NCBI GenBank assembly: GCA_963402885.1 | Contig: OY727095.1 | Location: 3,167,001-3,231,000 of the forward strand | DNA length: 64,000 bases | Direction of reading: 5' to 3' | Source of the DNA: Antedon bifida | Lineage: Eukaryota > Echinodermata > Crinoidea > Comatulida > Antedonidae | In this document: positions 1 through 12,252 of the stretch, piece by piece | Numbering within the stretch: the first letter of the stretch is position 1 | Layout of the letters: each line of letters opens with the position of its first letter | Translations under genes and position numbers: made by a program | Notes under the pieces: model-generated | What the model was told of the DNA's origin: nothing | The model's database searches: none | The model's input: only the letters and a program-made list of their open reading frames with translations

Positions 1-2514
1 AAAATCATTGTGTATAATGAGGACTATGAATCTTATATTTACTTGCATTCTCATCTTTTAAAAATATTATTTATAATGCTGGTAATGAGTTTAAAATTTA
101 ATTATATTGACTATTTTTGATAATCATCATGTCCTTATAAATTCATTTATATTTCTTTTGTGTAATATATTTCATATATTATGTATTAAATAAATTGGTA
201 AGGCCCTATACTGTTATTATTTAAGAAAAGTTTATATACACTATTATTTAAATGCCTACCAATATTAGTATTAATTGTTTATGTAAATATTTTGTCTAGT
301 TGTCTAGTTGTAGTTTGATTTTTTGTATAGGCCAATGGCATCAATGTTTTTCTCAACGCAAATTAGCCTAATAATGCCACATTTAGACACATGATTCATT
401 GATTTCTGATATTCTGTACTTGTGTTTGCATTACTAAAATAGTAGTTAATATATTTTATTTATAATGTATGTATAAACATATATTCATATTTTTTTTAAC
501 ATTTTTAATACCTATCTACCTTTCTGATATTGTTACTATTATATAATATTTGTTGAGGCAGCAATAAAAAGAAAATTAAAACATTTATTTTGACCTATAC
601 TGTACTATGTTAGTTCAGGAGATAAAGTGTGTGTGGGCAGAAACTAGTGTGTTGGAAGTTGGTGGTGTGAGGTGTATAGTTGTCACTTTAAGACCTAAAT
701 TAGATGTTTTCTGAAGAAAAGAAGTAAGCGGATACGCTTTCAAACAACTCCAAGAAGATTCACACAAAAATAATTACTTTCCAATAAAATAGTATAACAG
801 TGTATATTACAGTAGGCCTACATTGAATAAACTCGAGCGAAAAAATAACGCACATAAAAAAACATTCATTTTCTTGTCGAAAAGTGCCCTCTCTAGTTTT
901 CTATTAATTTATTAATAATTATTATTAATTAATGAGTAATATGAATATATTTTTAACATTCAATGCTGGAAGCTGGTTCTACTCCTAACAAAGTTTCATA
1001 CCTCAAAATTTCATCAACGTATTCAAAGCACTTCAATATTAAATATCACATTTAACATAAAAAATCGGGTTTTGGATAGAATTTTGCTTAAAAACATATA
1101 CAAAAAGCATCGATAAAAAATACTTTTCGTATTCAAAAACATTTGATACTTGGTATAAATGTTCAATATAGGTTGCTCTATTCACAGAAACAAAATTGCA
1201 TCCATGAACGTTTTTTGTTGGTTGTTTTTTCAAAATCGTTATTAGGTTGAAAAAAATGAGTTGGAATTGTATGGTCTTTCATAAGTGTACATTTTGTAAA
1301 AACGTAAATTAAAAAAATCAGTGATATGGCTTGATAGTTATTTTTTTTTGCAATATGGATGGAGCAACCTATATTGAACATTTATACCAAGTATTTTGAA
1401 TACGAAAAGTATTTTTTATCGATGTTTTCTGTATATGTTTTTAAGCAAAATCAAAACCTGAATTTGTAATGTTAAATGTGATATTTATTTAAGTGCTTTG
1501 AATACGTTGATGAAATTTGGAGGTATGAAACTTTGTTAGGAGTAGATACAGCTTCCAGCCTTAATTGTAAAAAATATGTTAATATTACTCATTAATTAAT
1601 AATAATTATTAATAAATTAATAGAAAACTAGAGAGGGCACTTTTCGAAAAGAAAATGAATATTTTTTTATGTGCGTTATTATTCCGCTCGAGTTTATTCA
1701 ATGTACTGTAATATACACTGTTATACTATTTTATTGGAAAGTAATTATTTTTGTGTGAATCTTCTTGAAGTTGTTTGAAAGCGTATCCTTTTACTTCTTT
1801 TCTTCAGAAACATCTAATTTAGGTCTTAAAGTGACAAATATACACCTCGCACCAGATTCTGCCCACACACACTTCATCTCCTGAACTAACATAGTACAGT
1901 ATAAGTCAAAATAATTGTTTAAAATTTTTTTTTATTGAAAACAATCTGCCTCAAAAAATATTATACAATAGTAACAATATCAGAAAGGTAGGTATTGTAA
2001 TAATGTTTAAATTTAAAAATGTGAAAAAAAAACTGAATGTTTATACATACATTACAAATGAAATATATTAACTACTAGGTTATTTTAGTATTGCATACAC
2101 AAGTACAGAATATCAGAAATCAATGAATCATGTTTCTAAATGTGGCATTATTAGGCTAATTTGCTTTGAGAAAAACATTGATGCCATTGGCCTATACAAA
2201 AAATCAAGGCAATTAGACAAAATATTTATATAAACAATTATTTAAACTAATATTGGTAGGCATAAAATAAGTGTATATAAACTTTTCTTAAATAATAACA
2301 GTATAGGGCCTTACCAATTTATTTAATACATAATATATGAACTATATTCCACAAAAGACATATAAATGAATTTATATGGACATAATGATTATCAAAACTA
2401 GTCAATATAGTTAAATTTTAAACTCGTTACCACCAGCATTATAAATAAAATTTTAAAAAGATGAGAATGCAAGTAAATATCAGATTCTTAGTCCTCATTA
2501 TACACAATAATTTT
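1..2514. repeat. Giant inverted repeat (foldback), about 1.17-kb arms
   Basis: Bases 1-1178 read as the reverse complement of 1361-2514 with scattered substitutions and small indels. The spacer, about 1179-1360, is unique. For example the left-edge block TGTATAATGAGGACTATGAA reappears inverted near 2490-2505, and GGTTGCTC at 1171 faces GGAGCAACC at 1361. The left arm starts at or before base 1, so the true left edge may lie outside. No transposase is visible; the short ORFs here are shared by both arms and look non-coding. It could be a foldback DNA element or a local inverted duplication. Confidence 0.85.
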
Positions 2515-3361
2515 CTACTATTAGTATCACATATTAAAATATAAAACAATCATGTAGCCTTTAATGAATTTACATGGAGGTCTATTCAAATAAATTTAAA
2601 TAAAAGGGTCATAATATGTCTTCGTCTCCAGTTCGTAGAAAATGAAGTTAGGATTCTATTCATTTCAACATAAAAAAATATTCAAAATATCCTGCCAGTT
2701 TGCGTTGAAGAGTACAACCTGCTTAGTTGTTAATACGAGTACTGCTTTCTATACACATAACTTTGATTTCTGCCAAAAAAAAAAAAAAAATCTCTGTAAT
2801 AATGTACTTTAATTACTGTAATAATCTAGGTATAGATTATGTTGACCGGGCCAGTGAGAGGGCGTTCGACTGTACTACCATAAGTCCTCTAGGTGTATAC
2901 AACTTCTTGTCTACAAAGTGTATAGTAGTATGCTAATAGTACTATTATTAGATTAGGTAGTTGGGAGTAGATTGGAGAGATACATCTATTTATAAGAGAG
3001 TACTGTATATGGAACTATCTGTGTTAGCCGCCTTTGTATTTTTAGATATAATACCAATAGGTACTATGTATTGGGATGCAATTCAACAGTTATGAATAAA
3101 AAAGTCCTATGTACTCTGTATGTTGGAGGAAATAAGCATAAGAGAAAATAAAGCCTTGACCAAAGGGTGTAAGTCACTATTTTGAATCAGTAGTATGACT
3201 TCTTAGGAAATAATTTTAAAATTATCATTGTATGATCGAAAAGAAATATTATAATATCTAACTTTCTCCTTTATATAAATATATTATTTTATCCAAAGGG
3301 TTGCAAACACAAGTGTTCACATGTCTTGTTATGTATTGCACCTTTGTCCTGTCTTTATGTT
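2515..3361. other. No gene seen
   Basis: AT-rich unique sequence with an A-run near 2776-2790. No convincing coding potential, splice pattern or terminal repeats. Confidence 0.5.
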
Positions 3362-3491
3362 GTCTGTAATGTCACTGCACTAACGGGTGACCGGTAAACG
3401 AGCTTCGCTCTTACGGTTATCCATCCATATAAGTTGTTCATCTCTTATGTTCAGAAATTGAAATGGTAAATAAACTGAAACTGAAACTGTG
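3362..3491 (+). other. Possible non-LTR retrotransposon 3' tail
   Basis: A block of locally more balanced base composition ends in a short A-rich repeat (AAATAAACTGAAACTGAAAC). Short simple repeats of this kind often close LINE-like 3' ends. No reverse transcriptase sequence lies upstream. This rests on one tail-like motif. Confidence 0.2.
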
Positions 3492-3939
3492 CTTATGTGG
3501 TCCAGGTTGACGAGCCAGGAATGATGGTAGTGCCAGTATACCGTGTAGTTTAGCCTCAAGGCAATACCATGTAGCTGGAGTAGCTTGGACAAATACAGTA
3601 GAAATTTATGAGACTTGGTGTGTGATGATTCAGTATGATAAATTTGTGCTGTGAAAGACAAAATTGTAGAATTATGAAGAAAATATTGTAAAATATAACA
3701 AGGAAATTATACTATAGTATAATTAAGGGGTAACTGTATAATATATAATTAATAATAATAAATGCAATGGCAATTACTTATATTATGTATACATTACAAT
3801 ATTACAAATAAATTCATATATTATTTTATTATGATAAGGAAATCTGTTTTAGAATGAGAAAAGCCATCCCAACCCAGATTTGAACCCAGCTATCAATAAG
3901 GCTATAAAACAAAATAAACCATATTGTAGCCGGACTGGG
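3492..3939. other. No gene seen
   Basis: AT-rich sequence. The minus-strand open frame over 3380-3661 has no recognisable domain and overlaps the tail-like block. Confidence 0.5.
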
Positions 3940-4400
3940 TAGCGTAGACTTACTTGAGGCCTAGGCCTAGTACTATTAGCTAGAAGGATACAGGTCAACC
4001 CGTACCCATGCCAACTCGCTCGTACCCAAATTTTAGTTTACTTATCAAAAATTTTGGCTTACTCGTACCCATCATGGGCTAACTGCCTAGTAGTAGTAGT
4101 AGCCTAGCCTAAGGCAGCAGGCCCGGCCCTAGCCTACTACAACTTAAGTCTAGGCCTAGCCTAGTACTAGTAGGCCTAGGCCTAGTAGTTAACATCATAC
4201 ATACGCCCTAGAGCCTAGTAGTAGCTACCTAGTACTCTACTAGCTAGGCATAGGTAGTAGCAGTAGTAGTTATTGTAGTAGTATTATTGTATTGTAGTAT
4301 TAGTTGTAGCTGTCCGGTGGTCCTTGGTCACTTGTCTAACTAGCTACGTCTAGGCTAGATCCCCTAGTAGCTCCATGCCTAGGCCTAGTACGTAGTAAAG
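3940..4400. repeat. CTAG/CCTAG-rich low-complexity tract
   Basis: Dense overlapping GCCTAGGCCTAG, CTAGTAGTAG and TAGCTAGGC words over about 450 bp. A shorter tract of the same kind is at 35715-35790. Imperfect simple-sequence DNA, not a fixed-period array. Confidence 0.75.
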
Positions 4401-4499
4401 ATAATTAGTTATTCTTCAACAGTCACACAATTCAGATTCTGCCGCTGATTGCTAGTGAACAGGGGGAGGGAGAGAAAGAGTTAGAAGAACTGAAATAAG

Positions 4500-4890
4500 T
4501 CGTGACGTATAATAAACATCATACAAAATAATAATATAACTCACGAATCCGTATAATATAATAATGTTGTATGTTATAAAGTAAGGTAAATGCGTTTAAT
4601 ATAATACAATTATATTATAATATAATGTATTTTATTAATAATATAATAGTAAATATTCATAATGTAATGCCAAAACCGAATAATATAATACAAATAGTCA
4701 ATAATTTGTTACATTTTTCACATAATATATTAGAAATAGATATAATATAATGCTAAAACTAAGTAATAAAATGCAAAACGTATATTTCATTACAATACAA
4801 TATATAATATAATAAAAAAATGATATAATAATATAATATTTTGAATACTTCAGACAGCTGAGGCTTGCCATAATATAGGTCAAAATGGCT
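4500..4890. repeat. ATAATATAAT-rich simple sequence
   Basis: About 400 bp dominated by ATAATATAAT words, interrupted by short unique stretches. Not coding. Confidence 0.7.
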
Positions 4891-5213
4891 TATTTTATTT
4901 AATTATTATATTACTGTACCTGTATAATTCAATGAATTTAGAACTCTATTTATTAATACATACCACATATTAGGTGCTACAAAGCAAATTCTGGCAAATA
5001 TGATAGAACATTGTTTTACAATTATGGGTCATTCTTCAGTAAGTGTCTAATTTCAGGTTTACACAAAATCGATTTTAAAACTTGCATTTTTTAAAATTCA
5101 AATGTTGATTTACATAATTAAACATGTATTACATGCCATCCATATGTTTGGCGCAATCTTTATTATTTATTTTTTATTTTATTTGTATTTTAAATACATA
5201 GTTCAATGTATTC

Positions 5214-5793
5214 TGTCATATCCGTCACATTTTGTGAATAAACAAAGATGGAAAATATAACCGTTTTGGAATTATCAAATAATTTACATTATCAATTCTG
5301 TAATACTATAAGTTTCCTTTTTCCGATTAATGAAAAAAATTTTTTTTTGAACATATTAATATAAAGTTATACGTTCAAAACCATTTACTATTCCATAAAG
5401 TCGTATTATAACTGTCATCTCAATTTAACACAATTCTTTAAATCCAAAATTATTAAATAACGGAGTATCAAAAGAAGACTGTTCATAATTCAATTATACC
5501 ACATAGTTGCGTTCATTACTGAAATATTTTAGGATTTAAACGGATAAAATATCAATGTGACGGAGATGACTTGCCGTGACGGAAATGACCAAATTCAAAA
5601 ATCATGTGACGGAAATGACAATATATTTAATAAAGTACCTTTATTGACCAGAGTCAATGTAATTATATCGATAAGATATACAAAACAAAATAAAAACAAA
5701 TTGCACGTCAGACCAACATAATTGTTGAGGTAAAATTGCGATCAAATGTTAAAAATATAATATAAATTTCAAGAATCATGTGACGGAAATGAC
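5214..5793. repeat. Left subterminal repeat cluster of the transposon
   Basis: Copies of a TGTGACGGAGATGAC or TGTGACGGAAATGAC motif occur at about 5555, 5575, 5605 and 5779, with an inverted variant at 5214-5230. The same motif clusters at 9348-9430, 9571-9580 and 9757-9771 near the other end. Both-end clustering suggests transposase-binding sites. Confidence 0.75.
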
Positions 5794-5940
5794 AAAATAT
5801 TCGATAAAGTATGTTTATTGACCAGAGTCAGTGTAATTATATCGATAAGATACAAAACAAAATAAAAACAAATTGCACTTAAGACCAACATAATTGTTGA
5901 GGTAAAATTGCGATCAAATGTAAAAATATAAAATAAATTG
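5592..5940. repeat. Tandem duplication, two copies of about 172 bp
   Basis: Copy 1 (about 5592-5768) and copy 2 (about 5769-5940) each hold the TGTGACGGAAATGAC motif, a TTATTGACCAGAGTCA block, an AATTATATCGATAAGATA block and GGTAAAATTGCGATCAAATG. They differ by small indels. The duplication increases the number of subterminal motifs in this copy. Confidence 0.85.
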
Positions 5941-6865
5941 TTATGGCTTATTTCATGCTACTGCTATTTGGATTTTTCGATTTAGTTAGACCTCTTTTTA
6001 TATGACGTATGGGTAATCTACAATATGCCTAATATAATTAATGTATACGGTATATAAAAACCACCATTTATAGTTTATCTTATTACATTAAAGGTGTATG
6101 AAGTTGTAATTAAAACAAATATAGTACTGTATTTTAAAAAATATATTGCAAATATAAAATGTGTCAAATAGATAAAAAAAAACAATTCATCGATGGTAAA
6201 ATTACTAAAAATAATGATCAATAATAGTATAAAAACCTTAATGCAGTATGCCAGTAATAACGGTAACCCCAATTATTGATTAACACCAACGCTTAAACAT
6301 TCAACAACAAACATGTGCACAAAAGGTTTTCATAAGCATGTATTGTCCCCCAAAAACATGAGAAAAGATTAATTAAATCAGACTTTGAATAGGTTATTTT
6401 GTAGTTTTAATGAAGTTAATCACTTCCGTAGAAAAAAAGAAAACAAAATGTTTTCCCTTATAAAATGACAAAATAAATGGTTACATTCAACCAAAAATCC
6501 ATTGGCTGGCAGCCAATTTTGTACTATTTTTTGCTTTAAATTACAGTTTTTTCAGGTAAATAATTTTTTTCGATCTAATTTTTGGTCAAAGTGGATAATT
6601 ATTATGTGACATTAAAATGGCCTGTTAAACAAAAAAAAATTTAAATAATTATTTTTTCAGGGGTACAATACATCTTTAAATATCAGTTAAATTATTGAAG
6701 TAAAATATTCGAACCAACTTTTGATTAAACAACAGGTTTTCTTTCAACTCAATACAATGTTTAGTATACTACTACCTGTAGTTACAAAACAATTATCCAA
6801 CAATAACATTTATTACCTAAATGCGTCTGTAATTAAATCAAACTAAGAAACTTCAAAGATCATCA

Positions 6866-9092
6866 CTAAATTTTTAGTTTTTTCTGAATCTCATTCCAGA
6901 AAACTGGCGCAATCTGGTTATGTCTGTTTGTTACCTTCTCAGGCACTGGAATGAATGTCATAATGGCGTCGTATTCGTACCAGATTTTGTCTTCTCTGAG
7001 TGGCCAGAAAAATCGATTCTGCTCCACTCTGGCCATTGTATTTACTTCGACAGAGTCAGAATCAACATCTTCGATGATGCCAGGGAACGGTACGCCATCG
7101 TACAGAACAACACAGTATTTTCCAATCTGTGCATCGGAGAACGTCACTGGTTGGAGAATTGAAGTCGACTCACTCTCGTTTGGTACTGCACGTTCAATAT
7201 CATTCTCATCAGGTCGTCTGTCAGTCGCATCTTCAGCCTGTTTAGTTTCACGTTTTAATCTAGAGCGTGTTGTTGTGAAACATTCTTCACTATCAGGATT
7301 CCAGATTTTGCAGTAGCAACTCAACACTCTGTGGTCTACAATCACAGGATCATCGGTGAACAGGACCTGATGTATTTTCATTGTCCCATTGATCGGTATA
7401 AGTTCTGGTATTTGATTATCAAACTTGTGATGTCTTCTTCTGTCACTTGAAGGAGATGCACGCTTGTTACTTTCTTGAGGCATTTGTATAGTGCATCTGC
7501 GTTTGGAATATCATGACCTTGGGCAACAAGCGAGTCCGCCGTTCTCTTAAGAACACCTCCAACACCATCAGGTGCCCCTTTTCCATGGCCCGCTTCCAGA
7601 AAATTCCAGGTAGTATTAAGAAATCCTATATCCTTTGGAATTGTTGATCCTAACCAGTTCTTTTTGTTTCTATATTGGGTTGTGGGTCCAACAGATACAA
7701 AATGAATATCAGTTATTTTTGGAAACGTTTTCTTAATAACGCGCATGATTGGAACCAAGTGACCTGAATACTGGTGGAATATGTTGAACTTGTGGATTAT
7801 ATATCTGTGTTTCAAGTCGCCCTCGTACTTTTCACAGAGTTCATGTAAGGTCGTTGTAAATGTTTCTTTAGCAGTAACTTTCGTCACTTTGTCATCACCG
7901 TAAGGTCTTTCCTGAGTGACCCGTTGCTGGAAGTCAACCTGTTTATTTCTTATAGGTATTAGAAACTTTACTCTCTTGTGAAAAGCAAGTTTCGCATTCT
8001 CCGTACATGCATGTTTTATTGTAGGGAGAACAAACGGCGGAGTTTATAGATGCATCTACAGTTGTCACCAGTTTTTCACCACAAAGTTTCTGGTTCATCA
8101 AATCAATATTACTGCAGCGTTTGCACATGCAAGTGTTTAAATCACTAAGTGTTGGCTTCACTACCCACCACGGCTTTTGCAAAATGTAGAATAGTGCATT
8201 TCTACTTTCAAACAAAAACTTGGCATGCAGCACGGTAAGATAGTCATTCAGTAGACGCTTTTGCTTCTTTACTTTCCGTCTCGTTATCGTATCCTTTTTA
8301 CCAGGCATTTGTCGGCTATTGTCGTCTCGTTCCATAAAGCGTGTAAGTAAGTGCTTGGTTGCATCCTTAACCCGATCATTTCTTTGAACCCGCTCATAGT
8401 TTAGGCTCTTTCCAACATCTCTTCTAACTAAGCGATGCCCATTTATATGAAGAGACTTTGACAACCGGTGCAACATTCGATACTTTTTTACAACGTTGCC
8501 TGCAGCAATTCTCCTAACTTTTTGCTTATCTCGGTGCGATTTGTTGTTTCTATACTTTGTACGCAACTCATCAAGAACAACGTGATGCAGAACGAGTTGT
8601 TTTTTTACTTCGTTGTTCACATAACAGTGTCTCAGCAACTTTTTGGTTTTTGACCGAGGTGAATCATGCACTCTTTTATTCTATGAAACCTAGTTTGATT
8701 TGTCGATAGGCCTTTGCTCGATCTTTCTTCACCTTTCTTCGGCCTCTTCTAGCTCTCTGATCTGGTGGTATCACGTTGATTGGCACTTGTGGTGGAAGTA
8801 CATCTGGCACTTCGAAACGTGGTACTTGATTTTCAGCACCAATTCCTGGTGTTGGCGGAGGAGTATTTGGAAGTACAAAATCATTATTCTTCCTTACTTC
8901 GCGATATTTTCTTGTACCTTTCCGCCAGTTTCGTCTTATTTTTCTATGATGTCGCTATTTTCGTAATGAAATAGGAACGTAGGCAGCTTTCTTTCGATTT
9001 CGCTCTCTCTGCATATACTCATCTTTCTTTATCGGGTCATTCTTTAAGCGATCTCGGTATTTCTTAGCACGTTCTCCTGCAGTTAAAGCCAT
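6866..9092 (-). pseudogene. Decayed transposase of the 5026-10175 element
   Basis: The minus-strand frame starts at the ATG at 9090-9092 with MALTAGERAKKYRDRLKNDP, a basic start common in invertebrate transposon proteins. It then needs at least four frame changes: near 8960 (in-frame stop after ...PISLRK), near 8670, near 7950 and near 7400. Segments in order: basic N-terminus; Pro-rich linker; basic DNA-binding region with Cys pairs (CMCKRCSN, YGECETC); the core with GPTTQYRNKKNW and GHGKGAPDGVGGVLKRTAD; an acidic C-terminal part ending QKKLKI. In relatives I recall an Asp just before GPT (SDGPT.QY); here it is SVGPT, which would remove a catalytic acid. Intact length would be about 740 residues. 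Inactive in this copy. Confidence 0.8.
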
Positions 9093-9343
9093 GATGACAA
9101 GACAAATTCTATATAGTGCAATAGAGAATGATAATAATAAAAATGATGATGATTAAGCAGATAGTTCTATGATATATCGGTTCTACAGTATTAAACTATG
9201 TTGCATGAGAAATGTAATGCCTTTCTTAAAAGTAATTTTTATTCACTACTCAGAAGGTTCAGGTAATTACTTGGGAACTATAAACTATTGTTCCCACACC
9301 ATGCCTCTTCCTAATAAGCTTAAAGAACTATGGTAATAACAAA

Positions 9344-9772
9344 AAGTCATTTCCGTCACATTGGCTGTCATCTCCGTCACAAAGAAATATTGGGAAATGT
9401 GACGGAGATGACCGTGACAGAGATGATGTCATTAACCTAGGCAAGCTCAGATTTACCCGTAGGCGATAACTGGCAATGGGGAAGGATAGCCTACTAGATA
9501 CCATGAACCTATTTGCATTTCTAGTAAAAAAAAAAAAAAATTATCATTATTCAATGAGTTCTATACCGTTCGGAGATGACATTGAATAAAGGTACGCACC
9601 TGCATTTTTTTCCAAAATCCTGTTTTTGTTAGCTTTTTTTCCTTTAATTGAAAAACACGTGTGGATAGTTTGTAGTTTATATCTTCGCGCGTTTTCTTCG
9701 CGCAATTCACGTGTTTGCCTGCCGTTCCTTGGACTATTGATGGCGCTTTCAAAGTATGTGACGGAGATGACA
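9344..9772. repeat. Right subterminal repeat cluster of the transposon
   Basis: Several direct and inverted copies of the GTCATCTCCGTCACA / TGTGACGGAGATGAC motif, mirroring the cluster near the left end. This supports one mobile unit rather than chance TIR similarity. Confidence 0.75.
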
Positions 9773-10175
9773 CAAAACCTCGGGACACGTTTTTTCGAAA
9801 CAAAAACTGTAAAGTTTTGAATTTAATGTATTTACTGATGTATTTCGAATAATAAAATCACAAGAACTCATAAATAACTAACTTTTAATAATATTTTCAT
9901 GGAGAAAAGTCCTGTTATCAAATATATATGGCGATCATAAAATTGACAATGTACGATCGGGACATGCGGTTAGGGGGTTGGACGAAACATTAAACAAAAA
10001 AAAATACTACTATCGATGTTATTTTCCTAGATTTATTATTTTTATCTTTATTTATTTTCACAATAATGTTGATTATAATATATGAATATTTTTTTTATAT
10101 AGAATGATGCATTTTCCCTTTGTATTCCTCCAAAGTATCGGGACACGATTTTAGACACTTACTGAAGAATGACCC

Positions 10176-10651
10176 TTATGTAGATGTTCATACACATATA
10201 ACACACAAATAAAAATTCTTATGGTAAACTCTACCAATTTCAAAATGTTTGTTTTGAGAGAGTTGTTTGTTTGCCAATTTGCTAGAGACAATAACATATC
10301 AAAATGCATGGTACACTTTACAAAAAAACAAAAAATATAAAACAGGATAAAAATTAAATTAGACAACTGTGCTGTTCGCGATTTACAATTTTGTATGTGT
10401 ACCGCCCTCTATAGTTTGTCTCCACTGTTCGATAAGTGTTAATGGCGGCTCGGCAGTCACAACTATTGTTTTCAACTCAAAACGATGTTTTATGCAAGAT
10501 ATTGAAAGAGGTGTCGATTCACACCCTTTTTTACCACACACACACAAACTCAAACGAATAAAGACTTGGTTATACTGATCGGTGTGATAAATGTTTATTT
10601 ATTAGTTCCTTGACAACAACATATATACAAGAAAAAAAACCATAACCCAGT
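10176..10651. other. No gene seen; flank between two elements
   Basis: AT-rich unique spacer between the DNA transposon and the LTR retrotransposon. It contains the 4-bp and 5-bp target duplications of its two neighbours and nothing else I can identify. Confidence 0.5.
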
Positions 10652-10697
10652 TGTAATGATATAAGCCTGAACACAACTGTAATGTGTCCCGTTACCT
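10652..10697 (+). repeat. Truncated 5' LTR remnant
   Basis: About 45 bp match the start of the 3' LTR (TGTAATGATAT, AAGCCTGAACACAACTGTAA), with a 3-bp indel, then the match stops. The rest of the 5' LTR, the primer-binding site and early gag appear deleted internally, since the outer target duplication is still present. Confidence 0.8.
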
Positions 10698-10790
10698 GCA
10701 AGGACGATCCGTCACGTGTGACTTACATTTTGATTTGGCTAGGTCAAGAAGGACTGAGAATTTTTAATTCATGGGGAATGGACCAGGATG

Positions 10791-12252
10791 CAGTGGCGTA
10801 TCCAGTGGGGGAACCGGGGGGCCCGCCCCCCCCCCCCCTGATTTGGCGTCCGTCGGCAAACAAAGGTGCCGGGGAAAAAATAGGTTAAGTTAGGCAAATA
10901 AGAATAAACTATTATTCTGACAATAATTGGACTGTAAACATAATTCTTTTGAGGGTTTGTTTATTTACATATCATATTATTCCCTTCAGATCAACTATTT
11001 TTTATTTTCATTACATCTAACCAAACACGTAAACTGTGGTTAAAATATCTTAAGCTTGGTTCCCACTAGAACGTAACGCAAGGACGTAAACGCAACGCAA
11101 GCGTTTTAACCAATGACAAGCGAAGTTATAGACAGTTAGCAATCACAAGCGAATAAGCCATCGCTTGTGATTGGTCAATTCACTTGCGTTGCGTCGTCGC
11201 TAGTGGGAACCACGCTTTATCATCTAGCACGTAAGGCCGTACGCGCTAGATTGTTTAATCAAAAGTCTTTGAACGGTCCGGACGTGACTTTACCCTATTC
11301 ACTATTCCTTGTTTTTGCAGTTGAGCCTCTCATGACCTGGGATTTGTATGTCTTCCTACGCTAAGATTATATAGTTCTACATGCAATGTGCTTTTTTCTC
11401 TAAGATATATATTTATTATAAGTGCCAAAAAACCCGTTTTTTCTCGATATGAGGCCTTTATTATTCAATTTTTTTTAAAGAAAAAGCACACATACCATAA
11501 AAAATATCCATGTATTTTATTTTTGGAACAGAATATTCCGTGAGGCTCAACTACAAAACCACCATTTTTTTATATGATGTCATCGTAAGCCAATCAAACC
11601 TGAGCTTTCCCGTAATTGGGATTTCTCACGGTTGAATGATTTTGGAGAATCACCCGCAGAGCGCGGAATGTTTTTTCTCGCGCGTGTACCATGAAGTCAC
11701 ATGACCGTCTGATCGTTACTAGACTACACAAAGTTAGAGCAATGAATTTGTCCGAATTCCGTTAAGTAAACAACTTTATATATTTCATAAGCATTTAATA
11801 ACATGTTTTATTGATATTTCCAATGGTGACAGGCCTATATAAAATAAGTTACTAAAAAACGTAATTATATGTAACCAAAAATGGCGTAGTTAAAAGTTAA
11901 TAGAATTGTCGACTGAGGCCGCAAATTGTTTTTTCTTTCGTGGCTAAAAACGATCATTTTCGGCGATGTTTTAGACCCTATATTTCGAAAACTACAAGTC
12001 AGATTTTCGTAATTCTTTCTTTGTTGTAATATTAATACAACTACTAACAGATAATGTTTAATTTGGTTTTAATTTTGCACGTTATCCCTATAAGACACTT
12101 AGACAACATGACTAAATAGTCTATGCAATCCAAGAACATATATTGATTAGGTGTATGTACAGGTAATGACATTAATTTTGTCGGCAAATTGGCAATTCCC
12201 GGCCCCCCCCCCCCCCCCCCCCCCCAAATTCAAAATCCTGGATACGCCACTG
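10791..12252. mobile_element. Non-autonomous hAT element nested in gag
   Basis: The termini CAGTGGCGTATCCAG (10791) and CTGGATACGCCACTG (to 12252) are perfect 15-bp inverted repeats. An 8-bp target duplication CCAGGATG flanks them (10783-10790 and 12253-12260), the hallmark length for hAT. Long C-runs follow the left terminus and precede the right one. No transposase is present, so it must have moved in trans. It contains a smaller MITE at 11053-11216. The gag frame continues on the other side, so the insertion followed arrival of the retrotransposon. Confidence 0.92.
11053..11216. mobile_element. 164-bp MITE with TTA target duplication
   Basis: Inverted termini AGCTTGGTTCCCACTAG and CTAGTGGGAACCACGCT, flanked by TTA (11050-11052 and 11217-11219). 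A 3-bp TWA duplication is typical of PIF/Harbinger elements. The interior holds a further inverted pair around TCGCTTGT. It resembles the element at 23108-23311. Confidence 0.8.

Larger units (their letters stand above)
5026..10175 (-). mobile_element. DNA transposon with 24-bp TIRs and TTAT target duplication (Sola-like?)
   Basis: The left end, GGGTCATTCTTCAGTAAGTG from 5026, is matched in inverted orientation at the right end (to 10175); the identity runs 24 bp. TTAT lies directly outside both ends (5022-5025 and 10176-10179), as expected of a 4-bp target-site duplication. Inside are a decayed minus-strand transposase (6866-9092) and clusters of a TGTGACGG(A/G)ATGAC-type motif near both ends, probably transposase-binding subterminal repeats. 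Size about 5.15 kb. The 4-bp duplication and the HGKG...DG.GG motif suggest the Sola superfamily from memory of published descriptions. The boundaries are certain; the superfamily is not. Confidence 0.88.

Noticed and set aside
1039-1381. Two overlapping minus-strand ORFs that share a C-terminal peptide
   Set aside because: The shared peptide is a by-product of the inverted repeat reading into itself, not a gene family.
3380-3661. 93-codon minus-strand ORF
   Set aside because: No recognisable domain, overlaps a retroelement-like tail, no splice context or paralogue.
3850-3915. tRNA-like B-box (GGTTCAAATCT on the minus strand)
   Set aside because: No matching A-box, acceptor stem or anticodon arm. 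A single box occurs by chance.
10791-10890. Poly-Pro/Gly coding segment
   Set aside because: Comes from the C/G-runs at the hAT element terminus, not a protein-coding region.
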